DNA from: an uncultured Prevotellaceae bacterium
GTDB lineage: Bacteria > Bacteroidota > Bacteroidia > Bacteroidales > Bacteroidaceae
Direction of reading: 5' to 3'
Assembly (NCBI GenBank): GCA_900314715.1
Contig: OMWI01000007.1
Location: 1-43,840 of the forward strand
Length of the DNA stretch: 43,840 nucleotides
Positions 7,595-15,666 of the stretch are shown here, piece by piece. The notes beneath the pieces were generated by a model that was given only the letters and a program-made list of their open reading frames with translations, was not told the origin of the DNA and searched no databases. Within the stretch, counting starts at the first letter, position 1. Every line of letters starts with the position of its first letter. A program made the translations under genes and the position numbers.

Positions 7595-7657
7595 TAAACC
7601 TACAGATTGCATCATAGGGAAACTGTAGTTCCTCTGGGGAGAATAATTCGGATTCCA

Positions 7658-10600
7658 TCATTGTTTTTTATTCATTTCCTCAATATCTTGATTTACCATT
7701 TCCAGAATCATGTTGATAATGTTCTGCACTTTTATGGTTTTACCCTTAGTATGCTCCTTTAACATTTTAAAAGCGTATGTTGTAGGATAACGATTATGAG
7801 CAGCAGCATTACGGAGTTCTTTGACAAATTCAGAGAGGTTTATTTTCTTTTCTTTACCATTCTCGTCCACATATTTAAAAGAAAGGAAAGAAGAAAATTC
7901 CTTTAGAAAACCAATTAAGTCCGAGAAGTGATTTCTCTTTGCATCAGTAGATGGGTTTAATATCCTCTCTGGGTTATTTGCATCATAAATTATGTCTTTT
8001 TTGTAGAAACCAGGGTCACGGTCGTTAGATAGAATGTCATAGTTCTGATCATAAGCCTTTTGTTCAATGTCTTGAGCAATCTTCAAGAACTCTTTCCTCT
8101 TTTCGTCGTGCTCTGCTATTTCTGCAGTCAAGTCGGAAAAATACACCTCGGTTATTCCAAGTTCTTTAAGACCTGACAGAAGATTGTCAACCCGCTGACC
8201 TTCACTTAATATACGGAATATACTGCCATAATTGTTGAGTGACAATATCGGCATTTTAATCTTGATGCCAGATTTATGCTCATAGGTATATGAGGAATCG
8301 TCGTCTGTCGCGGCAAATAATTTAAAATCAAAACCGAATCCGAAATCTTGAAGACGCATCTTGCTTATACGCTTAATCGTCTGTTTTCGAATATTTTCTT
8401 TTTTCCTCTCATCATATTTGCTACTTAACATTTTTAAAAGCATATCTCTGACGGTCAAGAAAAGGGTTATATCTTGCACTCGATAACGGCGTATGCTTTG
8501 TTCTTTAGCGGCTACCTCGTTAAGCATCTCGCGCATCTGCTTCAGTTTCTCATCAATTTTTTCCGTTTTTTTAGAGTCTAGGTTAAAAGCCTTGATAACT
8601 TTGTCTTTCAAAACCTCTTTATTCTTCTGGCGAGCATATTTCAGTCTTTCTGCAATTTCATCCTCAGTGAAATAGTCTGGAATGAGTTGTTTATTGGGTT
8701 TACGATGAGGATTAAGCAGACTTAAGGCTCTATGATATCTTTTATATTGATGGCTACCATTATTATAGAAAGCCTGTGGCCCATCTTGCGCAACATGGTC
8801 AAACCAGTAACGGATAATGTAACTAGCACCAAAAGTATTTGGGTTGCTTTCCAAGAGTTTGCTCATGGGGGCTAATGCCTTGTGCTCATCAATTGTCTTG
8901 TCCGCCAATGCTGTTTTTAATAAATTAATGATATGTGGCGTAAACAACCCATTGGGAAGCAAAATGGAGACATTATGTGAAGAACCGGTTTCGTCGAATG
9001 GTGCTGCAGGCGTTTCCGTATAACGTAAAGCAGCTTCTTTAAGAGAGGTTTCCCAACGAAGTCCATTCGGACGGGTGAACGGAGGAAGATCTATATCTTT
9101 GTCGTCATTGTTTATCTTAGCTATTAACTCTTCTGCGTGTGTTTTTTCTTCTTGTAGATAAGTAGTGTAAAGTTGTTCTATGTTCATAGGGCTGCTACTC
9201 AATACTTTTTCTTTTAAGAACGGATGTTCGTTTTGACTGTCAATTAGCTTAGCTTTTTTTAAAACATTTTTAAGATTGTAGAGGGCAACACTGGCAAATT
9301 CTTCTCTTACTCCAATACCATAGCCAGTCAAATAGTCGGAGAGAACCCGGAAGTCTGAAGATGTGATTTTCCCTCCTCCGGCTTCTGCTATTGTTTGTTG
9401 CCAACGCAACATACTCTTTGCCAGATAACGTGCGATGGCACCATGTCGAACATCTGCGTGGCCTCTACGCCCATAGCGATTATCACGCCCACCTTTAATG
9501 ATTTTTGAATGCTTTTTTTCGAATGCTTCCAAACGGAATTTGTCTTCTTCAATTACTTCCAGTAGTGTGTTTATAGCATGTTTCTTCTTTTCGTCATTAG
9601 CTCTCCATTCTTTTATTATTTGTACTTTTTCTCCACTATCTGTTTTCTTTAGAATGGGTTTGCCTTTTTTGTTGAATAATTTTTTTGTACCCAGAAAACA
9701 TCGTAATTTGTCTGGCAAATCCTCGTCGGCTATTTTCAGTTCTTTTTGTTTCTCAAGAAGTTCTTCTGTACTCAGTTCACTTGATGAGACTGCAATAAAG
9801 AAATCATGTAAAGCATCGTATTTTTGCTTAATGACAGTTTGTGCATCAACAATACCATCCTTGCTATATTTTGTACCATGATATAGATTGAAGATGTGAC
9901 GGTAGAACAGCAGGGCAGGTAAGTCATATGTGCTTAGATAGCACATGGGGGAAGGCATATCAATAATGGCCTTTCGATTCTGGTTGTCCTCCTCGTCTGT
10001 ATTCAAATCCGGCAGGTAATAACCTCCAGTCATTTGAGGTAGTCCCCAAGCAAGACCGATTCTGTTGGCATGTATGTTGTATGTTGTGCGCCAATCAGTA
10101 ATATATGGTTGGGAATCCTTGCTGTCCGGAACTGGCTGCTCCAAGCCATCCTCGTTAATTGTTCGGAGTTGGAAACTTGTTCTATATTTATCATCACGCA
10201 ATTTCTCAACATCATTCATACGTCCGAAACCGTTAATTTCCTTTTGTATTGTTCTAATCGGTTCAACATAGGAACCATCGATGGTTTCTTTAGGATAGAA
10301 GCGGTATCGGAACAAGCCAAGTCGCAAGTGGAAGCGAATGTCGGTGAATACTTCTTCTTGGTCAATGCATCGTAGAGCCAAATCGACGAACCGATCTTGA
10401 GGACGAACTAGTTTGCTTTCCACAATCTCGCCATTTGGAGTTTCCCCTTTAGTGATAAAGTTTTCTTTGTCGCTTGGGCTGAATGTGTCATGTATGACTT
10501 TGGGGCATTTTCGCAGTTCGTTTAAAGCATCCATGACGAGTATGCCTTCTGTTATTTCTGCATCAATACGCTTTTCACGTGGAATATGTATGCGATGCAT

Positions 10601-11713
10601 ATCAAGCATTTCACGTATGATATTATTTTGGCATGATTCTGTATCACCGATGATTCGAGGATTGACTATCCTATCTTCTCCATTCTCATCGGCAATAAAC
10701 TGTTCTTTCATTGCTCTCAAGTTTTCCTTTTGCTGAAGCTGAAGTTTCTTCTCTACTGTCAGTCGGAACGGACTATCTATGTAAAGACAAACGTCTTTTG
10801 CAAAACGATCTGCATCAACTTTACGGAGAAAGAGAGATACGAAGAAATAGCGGCCGAAGTCTGTCAACTCCCATCCTTTGTCTGTTTTCTTGCCTGGTCC
10901 GAAGTAGAAATCATTATTTCGGGTTGATTTATTGTTCTTGTTGACGTTATAATTGAGAACACCGTCTTGGGTAAGAAACTTGGTGTCTTCTTGTGAGTGG
11001 GTCTTACGTTCAAGAAGAATGCCTCGTTCTCCCTTGAAAATAATTTCAAGCCATTGAGCCAACTTCTTGCTATCTGATTTTTGTTTCTCATAATCCTCTT
11101 TATTGCTATATGGATTTTTGTGAGAATAAAAATTACGTAGCGTGACCATCATTCTCGACATCGTAGACAGATATTCTACCATTAATTGAGGTGAAGATCC
11201 AACAATTTGTTGCTCGAGGGCTTTTCGCGTTGCTTTAATTGTTTTCTTGAGTGTTTGTTTCTCTACTTCAAGTTCTTGTCTTTTATTATTGTTCTTATTT
11301 TGAAGTTCTTTGTTAATCTCGTCCCTTCGTTCTTCAAGTTCTTTTAGTTTTTTTCTTAATGGATATATCGCAGTGTCCACGGCATCGGCCATCAATGGCC
11401 CAAAGAAAGGCATGTGACGGAAAATAAGACGGGAGAGCGTTGATTTCTGTGTGGCAGACAGGTTTTGTTTGGCAAGATGTTCTATAGTGTCAGCCATGGT
11501 ATCTTCTTGTAATTTTCCAACTATTGAGTAAACGTGTGCCCTTATGAATACGTGTTCTATAGTGCGAATCATATTGGCTAATGCCATCTCAAAATATGTA
11601 CCTGCTATGTGTTTGCCTCGATTTTCGTTGATAAGCATGAATTTTTTTGCCGGTGGCGTGCTTTTGTTTTGATTTTGGGTGTCATTATCCCCTTTTTTGT
11701 TTTCTTTTTCCAT
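7658..11713 (-). CDS. cas13b: Type VI-B CRISPR RNA-guided RNase Cas13b, unusually large
   Basis: Cas13b binds a spacer-repeat crRNA, is activated by matching RNA and cleaves RNA through two HEPN domains. Both catalytic RxxxxH motifs are present at the protein ends, as in Cas13b: R193-N-F-Y-S-H198 (DNA 11120-11137) and R1301-N-A-A-A-H1306 (7796-7813). Family blocks remembered from PbuCas13b appear in the same order: ELRKCPKVIHD, RPQDRFVDLALR, NEHPFLKEKV, LPNGLFTP, YRVQDITLFL and the HNRYPTTYAF ending. At 1351 residues it is about 130-220 longer than typical Cas13b (roughly 1100-1225). Part of the excess is a charged coiled-coil segment (about 118-170) inserted before the first HEPN motif. The gene is third in a tight minus-strand run, 12 bases after the 428 aa gene. 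No cas1 or cas2 is present, as is usual for VI-B loci. Confidence 0.97.
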   Translation of the reverse strand: MEKENKKGDNDTQNQNKSTPPAKKFMLINENRGKHIAGTYFEMALANMIRTIEHVFIRAHVYSIVGKLQEDTMADTIEHLAKQNLSATQKSTLSRLIFRHMPFFGPLMADAVDTAIYPLRKKLKELEERRDEINKELQNKNNNKRQELEVEKQTLKKTIKATRKALEQQIVGSSPQLMVEYLSTMSRMMVTLRNFYSHKNPYSNKEDYEKQKSDSKKLAQWLEIIFKGERGILLERKTHSQEDTKFLTQDGVLNYNVNKNNKSTRNNDFYFGPGKKTDKGWELTDFGRYFFVSLFLRKVDADRFAKDVCLYIDSPFRLTVEKKLQLQQKENLRAMKEQFIADENGEDRIVNPRIIGDTESCQNNIIREMLDMHRIHIPREKRIDAEITEGILVMDALNELRKCPKVIHDTFSPSDKENFITKGETPNGEIVESKLVRPQDRFVDLALRCIDQEEVFTDIRFHLRLGLFRYRFYPKETIDGSYVEPIRTIQKEINGFGRMNDVEKLRDDKYRTSFQLRTINEDGLEQPVPDSKDSQPYITDWRTTYNIHANRIGLAWGLPQMTGGYYLPDLNTDEEDNQNRKAIIDMPSPMCYLSTYDLPALLFYRHIFNLYHGTKYSKDGIVDAQTVIKQKYDALHDFFIAVSSSELSTEELLEKQKELKIADEDLPDKLRCFLGTKKLFNKKGKPILKKTDSGEKVQIIKEWRANDEKKKHAINTLLEVIEEDKFRLEAFEKKHSKIIKGGRDNRYGRRGHADVRHGAIARYLAKSMLRWQQTIAEAGGGKITSSDFRVLSDYLTGYGIGVREEFASVALYNLKNVLKKAKLIDSQNEHPFLKEKVLSSSPMNIEQLYTTYLQEEKTHAEELIAKINNDDKDIDLPPFTRPNGLRWETSLKEAALRYTETPAAPFDETGSSHNVSILLPNGLFTPHIINLLKTALADKTIDEHKALAPMSKLLESNPNTFGASYIIRYWFDHVAQDGPQAFYNNGSHQYKRYHRALSLLNPHRKPNKQLIPDYFTEDEIAERLKYARQKNKEVLKDKVIKAFNLDSKKTEKIDEKLKQMREMLNEVAAKEQSIRRYRVQDITLFLTVRDMLLKMLSSKYDERKKENIRKQTIKRISKMRLQDFGFGFDFKLFAATDDDSSYTYEHKSGIKIKMPILSLNNYGSIFRILSEGQRVDNLLSGLKELGITEVYFSDLTAEIAEHDEKRKEFLKIAQDIEQKAYDQNYDILSNDRDPGFYKKDIIYDANNPERILNPSTDAKRNHFSDLIGFLKEFSSFLSFKYVDENGKEKKINLSEFVKELRNAAAHNRYPTTYAFKMLKEHTKGKTIKVQNIINMILEMVNQDIEEMNKKQ
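11204..11362 (-). other. Coiled-coil insertion in the first HEPN domain of Cas13b
   Basis: Codons for about residues 118-170 encode a Lys/Glu-rich helix with heptad-like spacing (KKLKELEERRDEINKELQ, then RQELEVEKQTLKKTIK). It lies between the RHMPFFG segment and the R193-H198 active-site motif. In PbuCas13b the same interval, as I recall it, is shorter and not obviously coiled coil. It may serve oligomerisation or binding to one of the neighbouring proteins. Confidence 0.6.
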
Positions 11714-11725
11714 AATTTCATAGTT

Positions 11726-13012
11726 TTAATTATTGTTTTTATCTAATATTTTTCTAATATCATCAGCAAGACTATCCGTCCTCTTTTGTGGATCCCTTTC
11801 TGGGATTGTTTTGAAGAATGATGTTTCTGTGATGTAGCTATAGTGCTCTATCCATTTATTGCCATTGTAATCGGTTAAGGGCTGTTGCTTCATCATCTGG
11901 AAAATAGCTTTGGTCAAGCGAACCTTGTTTTCCTGACTAATAAATGCTTGTTGCAGCCAAGTTACTTGCCCTGGTGATAACTTCGAAGCAAAATGCTCTG
12001 CAATAATCTTATTGGATGTTATCCAACTGCGGATACTCTCGTTGATATATGTCTCCCATTCATTGCTTGAAGTGTTGCCAAATGATTCGTTTATAAGTTG
12101 TTTCATGTATTCGGCTCTTGATATGTTGAAACAAACAAATGCTGTCCATATTATATCATCGCCGATTTTTGCTTTTGCCCGTTTGAATGATTCTGAAGCC
12201 TTACTTGCATATACCAATGCCATAGACTTGTCGTCGTTAGAACTTTTCTTTGCATATTCTATCATCTGTCGCAACGAGAGACCTGTTTGATGAGTGCAGA
12301 GTAAAGAAGTGGCTCGTTGGAGAAAATACAAACCGAGATAATTATTATACAGAATTGTAGTAACAGGATTGATAAAGATGGAACCTCGAATTTCCAAAAA
12401 TTTAGATGGATCAGACTCTCCTATGGCAGTCTTTTCCTGGTAGGCAAAGACGGAATCTATCAAACTGACAGTTTCTTCAAGCAATTTACATGAGCCATCG
12501 GAAATTTCCTTGAAATTTTCAACACGAGTTCTGATTGTCAAGAGTAATTTAGAAATACGTTCAATGTGAATGCCTGATGCATCTTGGTTGTTTGTTTGAA
12601 TAAAAAAAGGCATAAGTACCAACATGTTTGCCATTTCCTGGACATTGTCGGCAAGATGAGCTCCGCTTTGTTTGTTTTTATCATGAAATAGTTTTTCCAG
12701 ATATAACATCAAAGTTTCGCTGGTTTCTTGAAAATCTATTTGTGGGAAACGAAATACAGCTCTCAAGATGTTTGGACGATAACGGGGATTCTCCATAACG
12801 TTTCCATCCATACGACTAATAGCATTCACCTCATCAATAGAGTAGAATGTCCGAAGACTGATATAAAGTGCCAATAATGCAACAGCCAAAGAAATAACAG
12901 CAACGACCAATTCTGTGGTGTTATCAGGTTTCAGTGCAAGACCAACCCCAGCAGAACAGATTACAATAATCATTAAGATGATAATGCTTAGCCAAATCTT
13001 TCTTCTTCTCAT
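11726..13012 (-). CDS. 428 aa N-terminally membrane-anchored protein upstream of cas13b
   Basis: The family is unknown to me. A basic start (MRRRK) leads into two membrane helices at about residues 6-27 and 34-56, consistent with an N-in hairpin. About 370 mostly helical cytoplasmic residues follow. A conserved-looking segment directly after the second helix contains YSIDEVNAISRMDGN. The rest is Ala/Ser/Leu-rich helix pairs reminiscent of TPR-like solenoids (for example MALVYASKASESFKRAKAK). No RxxxxH motif is visible, so it is not an obvious Csx28-type HEPN protein. It is far longer than Csx27 (about 200 residues). It lies 11 bases after the 320 aa gene and 12 bases before cas13b, so co-transcription is almost certain. 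A membrane-anchoring or membrane-acting partner of Cas13b is plausible. Confidence 0.85.
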   Translation of the reverse strand: MRRRKIWLSIIILMIIVICSAGVGLALKPDNTTELVVAVISLAVALLALYISLRTFYSIDEVNAISRMDGNVMENPRYRPNILRAVFRFPQIDFQETSETLMLYLEKLFHDKNKQSGAHLADNVQEMANMLVLMPFFIQTNNQDASGIHIERISKLLLTIRTRVENFKEISDGSCKLLEETVSLIDSVFAYQEKTAIGESDPSKFLEIRGSIFINPVTTILYNNYLGLYFLQRATSLLCTHQTGLSLRQMIEYAKKSSNDDKSMALVYASKASESFKRAKAKIGDDIIWTAFVCFNISRAEYMKQLINESFGNTSSNEWETYINESIRSWITSNKIIAEHFASKLSPGQVTWLQQAFISQENKVRLTKAIFQMMKQQPLTDYNGNKWIEHYSYITETSFFKTIPERDPQKRTDSLADDIRKILDKNNN

Positions 13013-13023
13013 AATAATATCAT

Positions 13024-13986
13024 CTATTTAATTAACCTATTCCTAATCTCCATGCATTTCTCCATCCGCTTCCCATTCACCGCATATAGATAGATGTTGT
13101 GGTCGGAAAGTCCTTTGAGGGATTTGGAGAAATCACGAAGAGTGGTGAGTGTCTGATTAATTGCTTTCAGCGGTGGAGTGGAAGTGCCATTGAGACTCCC
13201 TTCTGTAAAAAGTGCCATGGGAATGAGCATTTGACGTGCGGTACCCTTGTCGTGATTGAAGGCTGCAAGTTTGTGGCCAGCTTCAACGAGATAATAGTTT
13301 GAGACAATGAGGCGATTGTGCAACTTGTTGTAGATGGAGCAATCGGGGGTAACACCAAGCACTTCCATCATGATTGGATAGTTGCGATGTATTTGCATTT
13401 TGATGCGATTGAGTTTTGTGGCTATCTCATCGAAGGTATAGGAGTAATGTTTACTCTTGTCATCAAAAACAATGGTAACATGGTAATCGCCTCCTATAAA
13501 ATGATGAGGTAACAAATCGTCGAGGATATCTCGGATATTGGCGATTCCATCACCAGCATCAGGACGACGGAAGGCAAAGAGATAGCGGTCGGTGAGTAGT
13601 AAAGCATTTGAAGGTAATTTCTCCACACTATCCAAAACGGAGTCCCATCCCTTTCCCAACTTTTCTTTCTCGTAGGAGATGTGAATGTCGTTGACATCAA
13701 TCAGTGGAGAAATGTTTGGGTGGTCCCCTCTCAAGCACATAACACCATATGACTTTTGTATGTTCATAGCCTCTGATGGAGTGATTTCGAGAATATATAG
13801 AGATGAAGGGTTCTTTAAGACTTCCTCTGGGTGAGTTTTTAGATATGATGTCTCTGCAACGCTAAGCTTCTGTGTCTGTTGTTGCACTAATAGTTTATAG
13901 AGATTGGAACGTGCAGACACGTTTTTTTGCCCTTCTGAAATTATGATTCTTTCGTAAATTGAGTTTGATATGAAAACCTTAAACAT
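13024..13986 (-). CDS. 320 aa protein, first gene of the cas13b operon, possibly PLD-like
   Basis: I cannot name the family. The protein is soluble, alpha/beta, with no signal peptide or membrane helix. Two segments look like paired strand-loop sites: NALLLTDRYLFAFRRPD (near 127-143) and LHNRLIVSNYYLVEAGH (near 222-238). The second has the HxR-strand-turn-Gly pattern seen in phospholipase D-like superfamily members such as MIT C-terminal domains. I cannot see a complete HKD motif. A central DYHVTIVFDD strand lies near 167-176. It is the promoter-proximal gene, followed after 11 bases by the 428 aa membrane gene and then cas13b. It is probably an accessory, sensor or nuclease-like partner; function not assigned. 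Confidence 0.85.
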   Translation of the reverse strand: MFKVFISNSIYERIIISEGQKNVSARSNLYKLLVQQQTQKLSVAETSYLKTHPEEVLKNPSSLYILEITPSEAMNIQKSYGVMCLRGDHPNISPLIDVNDIHISYEKEKLGKGWDSVLDSVEKLPSNALLLTDRYLFAFRRPDAGDGIANIRDILDDLLPHHFIGGDYHVTIVFDDKSKHYSYTFDEIATKLNRIKMQIHRNYPIMMEVLGVTPDCSIYNKLHNRLIVSNYYLVEAGHKLAAFNHDKGTARQMLIPMALFTEGSLNGTSTPPLKAINQTLTTLRDFSKSLKGLSDHNIYLYAVNGKRMEKCMEIRNRLIK

Positions 13987-14062
13987 ACGCCAGAATTTTA
14001 TAATTGATGGGATGTTGGCTTGTCTCCAACAGTTATTAGGTTATTTGTAATAAATATGTCTG

Positions 14063-14070
14063 CAAATATA
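14063..14070 (-). promoter_or_regulatory. Possible -7 box of the cas13b operon
   Basis: The minus strand reads TATATTTG (TAnnTTTG), about 80 bases upstream of the ATG of the 320 aa gene. Transcription would begin near 14056. No good -33 TTTG is visible at the right distance, so the promoter may need an activator or the call may be wrong. Confidence 0.4.
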
Positions 14071-14218
14071 GATAAAAATCTTGAAATAAAAAATAGATAG
14101 ATGAAGATTTTTCAATTTCTAAATATGAACTTATTTAAATCGTTATACAATTCTTGTATCAGTTATAGGTAAATTCTATGATTTCTTTTGAATCTTTTTG
14201 ACGTTTCATGTATGTTTT

Positions 14219-14258
14219 TGATGGAACAAATTAAAAATGTTCCATCAATGTTCCATCA
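14219..14258. promoter_or_regulatory. Three-copy TGTTCCATCA operator-like repeat
   Basis: TGATGGAACA (14219-14228) is the inverted copy of TGTTCCATCA at 14238-14247. A second direct copy follows at 14249-14258, one base later. The dyad plus direct repeat lies about 150 bases upstream of the putative -7 box of the cas13b operon, between that promoter and the tRNA terminator. It could bind a regulator of the defence operon. Confidence 0.5.
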
Positions 14259-14281
14259 AAATAGATGGTAGTAAAAAAGAT

Positions 14282-14314
14282 AAAGTCCTGTAATCTCTTG
14301 GATTACAGGACTTT
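14282..14314 (-). terminator. Intrinsic terminator of tRNA-His
   Basis: A perfect 14-base stem (AAAGTCCTGTAATC at 14282-14295 with its complement at 14301-14314) has a 5-base loop. It is followed on the minus strand by ATCTTTTTTAC. It lies about 10 bases after the tRNA-His 3' end. Confidence 0.9.
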
Positions 14315-14323
14315 AACTTGAAG

Positions 14324-14398
14324 GGTGCCCGGTGGGACTCGAACCCACGACATTCAGAACCACAATCTGACGCTCTAACCAACTGAACTACGGGCACC
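14324..14398 (-). tRNA. tRNA-His (anticodon GTG)
   Basis: The minus strand folds into a normal cloverleaf. The 7-base acceptor stem begins GTGCCCG after an extra 5' G, the -1 position characteristic of tRNA-His. The anticodon stem TCAGA/TCTGA encloses the loop TTGTGGT, with anticodon GTG at 14361-14363. The T arm has GGGTTCGAGTCCC. CCA is not encoded. It separates the defence island from the conserved backbone; tRNA 3' ends are frequent integration points. Confidence 0.97.
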
Positions 14399-14422
14399 AT
14401 GTGCTAAGCACTAAAATGCGGT

Positions 14423-14457
14423 AAGGGAATTATTTTGAATAACCAAATAATTCCCTT
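14423..14457. terminator. Hairpin between secG and tRNA-His
   Basis: AAGGGAATTATTT (14423-14435) pairs perfectly with 14445-14457. On the plus strand it is followed by GTTTTTTTC; on the minus strand there is no T-run. It is probably the 3' hairpin of the secG transcript, although the T-run polarity favours plus-strand termination. Confidence 0.6.
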
Positions 14458-14464
14458 GTTTTTT

Positions 14465-14875
14465 TCATTTTTTTGCAGGAGCAGCAGGAGCGGCTTCCTT
14501 TGCAGGAGCGGGCGCAGCTTCTTTTGCTGCTGGTGCAGCTTTTTCTGCAGGAGCAGCTTGCTGACCAACGCCGAAACCAGGAGTATTGGTTGGGTTTGTG
14601 GTCTCTGTTTGGGTAGCGATGTTTTCCAAAACGCTCTGTTCAGTAGAGGCTTTTGGAGCTACATGGGCACAGATAATGCTGAAAAATACCATGGCGATAG
14701 CCAACCCCCATGTGGTTTTCTCCACGATGTCGGTTGTCTTGCGAACGCCCATAATTTGATTGGATGATGAAAAGTTGGAAGCAAGACCTCCACCTTTTGA
14801 CTCTTGGATAAGCACGATGATAATCATCATCACTGCTGCCACAACGATCAGTACTACGAATAATGTGTAAATCAT
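14465..14875 (-). CDS. secG: Preprotein translocase subunit SecG
   Basis: This is a small inner-membrane subunit of the SecYEG channel that assists SecA-driven protein export. Two membrane helices are visible, about residues 3-21 and 55-72. Between them is the conserved loop with IQESKGGGLASNFSSSNQIMG. Residues 73-136 form an extension rich in Ala, Pro and Lys, ending in repeats of APAKEAAPA; Bacteroidetes SecG proteins often carry such low-complexity tails. The gene is last in a minus-strand run that includes the 250 aa protein, LptE-like and sigma-54 activator genes, with 12 bases between it and the 250 aa gene. Confidence 0.93.
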   Translation of the reverse strand: MIYTLFVVLIVVAAVMMIIIVLIQESKGGGLASNFSSSNQIMGVRKTTDIVEKTTWGLAIAMVFFSIICAHVAPKASTEQSVLENIATQTETTNPTNTPGFGVGQQAAPAEKAAPAAKEAAPAPAKEAAPAAPAKK

Positions 14876-14887
14876 TTTTTTAACTAT

Positions 14888-15640
14888 TTATTTTTCGTTA
14901 TTTAATATCAATTTTTCCAAAAAACGTATTTGGTCTGCAAAGTAAACATTTTTTTTTGGATAATTCAAATTTAATCGCTTAATAATTTCAAGTGCCTTGG
15001 AATATCTGCCCTGTTTGATGTAAATTTTAGCCAAAGTCTCGGTAAAATAGCCCTCTTCACCCATAAAATCCTCCGATTCGGTCTCATTTTCGATTTCAGG
15101 TACAAATTCGGGTTTTTCCTTTAATTTGATTTTTCCGCCTTCGTTTTTGATGAAATTATCTATCAAGTTTTGGCCTTTCAATTGCACGTTTTCCTCAGCA
15201 CGTTGTTCCTCCTCACTTTCGATGTCAAGCAGATACGACACGTAATCCACAGCTGCATCTGCAGGGGTGGGCTTTCTTTTCTGAACCGCACCGCTTACCT
15301 CTTGCTCTGGGATGGAATTCAGGAATTCGTCAATCAGACTGATGGTACGATTACCTTCCGTTTCTTTCTTTCCCTTATCGTGACGAGTCGTTTCCTTGGG
15401 CTTGCTGATTTTATAGTGAGAAGCCTCCACGAGATTGAAGAGTACTTTTCGGTCAGTGATATAGATGGCTGCCCGTCTAAGTTCTTCGTCAAACGTGGGG
15501 TCGTGTAATATATATAGATTTTGCAGCATCAGCAACCGTGCTGGCTGGTAATATGGATAGAGTGCTATCAAACTTCTCAAGTCGTATAGCGTCTCCTTAT
15601 CCATTAGCTCAGGATGTTGCATGAGTTGTGTCAGTTCCAT
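14888..15640 (-). CDS. Conserved Bacteroidales hypothetical protein, TPR-like C terminus
   Basis: The product is cytoplasmic and helical. The N terminus (MELTQLMQHPELMDKETLYDL, about 1-60) has a pattern I recognise as conserved beside secG in Bacteroidales, but without a named function. Residues 90-190 are charged and probably disordered. The C-terminal 50 residues (YFTETLAKIYIKQGRYSKALEII) look like a single tetratricopeptide-type helix pair. It sits between the LptE-like lipoprotein gene (26 bases upstream) and secG (12 bases downstream), so a link to envelope biogenesis is possible. Confidence 0.85.
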   Translation of the reverse strand: MELTQLMQHPELMDKETLYDLRSLIALYPYYQPARLLMLQNLYILHDPTFDEELRRAAIYITDRKVLFNLVEASHYKISKPKETTRHDKGKKETEGNRTISLIDEFLNSIPEQEVSGAVQKRKPTPADAAVDYVSYLLDIESEEEQRAEENVQLKGQNLIDNFIKNEGGKIKLKEKPEFVPEIENETESEDFMGEEGYFTETLAKIYIKQGRYSKALEIIKRLNLNYPKKNVYFADQIRFLEKLILNNEK

Positions 15641-15666
15641 TTCAGTTATATTTGTTTGATATTCCT

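Noticed and set aside
7658-11713. Assignment of the effector to Cas13a, c or d
   Set aside because: The HEPN motifs lie at the extreme ends, the internal blocks match Cas13b, and the repeat has Cas13b-type GTTG/CAAC ends.
11726-13012. Identification of the 428 aa protein as Csx27 or Csx28
   Set aside because: It is about twice the length, has only two N-terminal helices and lacks a visible RxxxxH motif.
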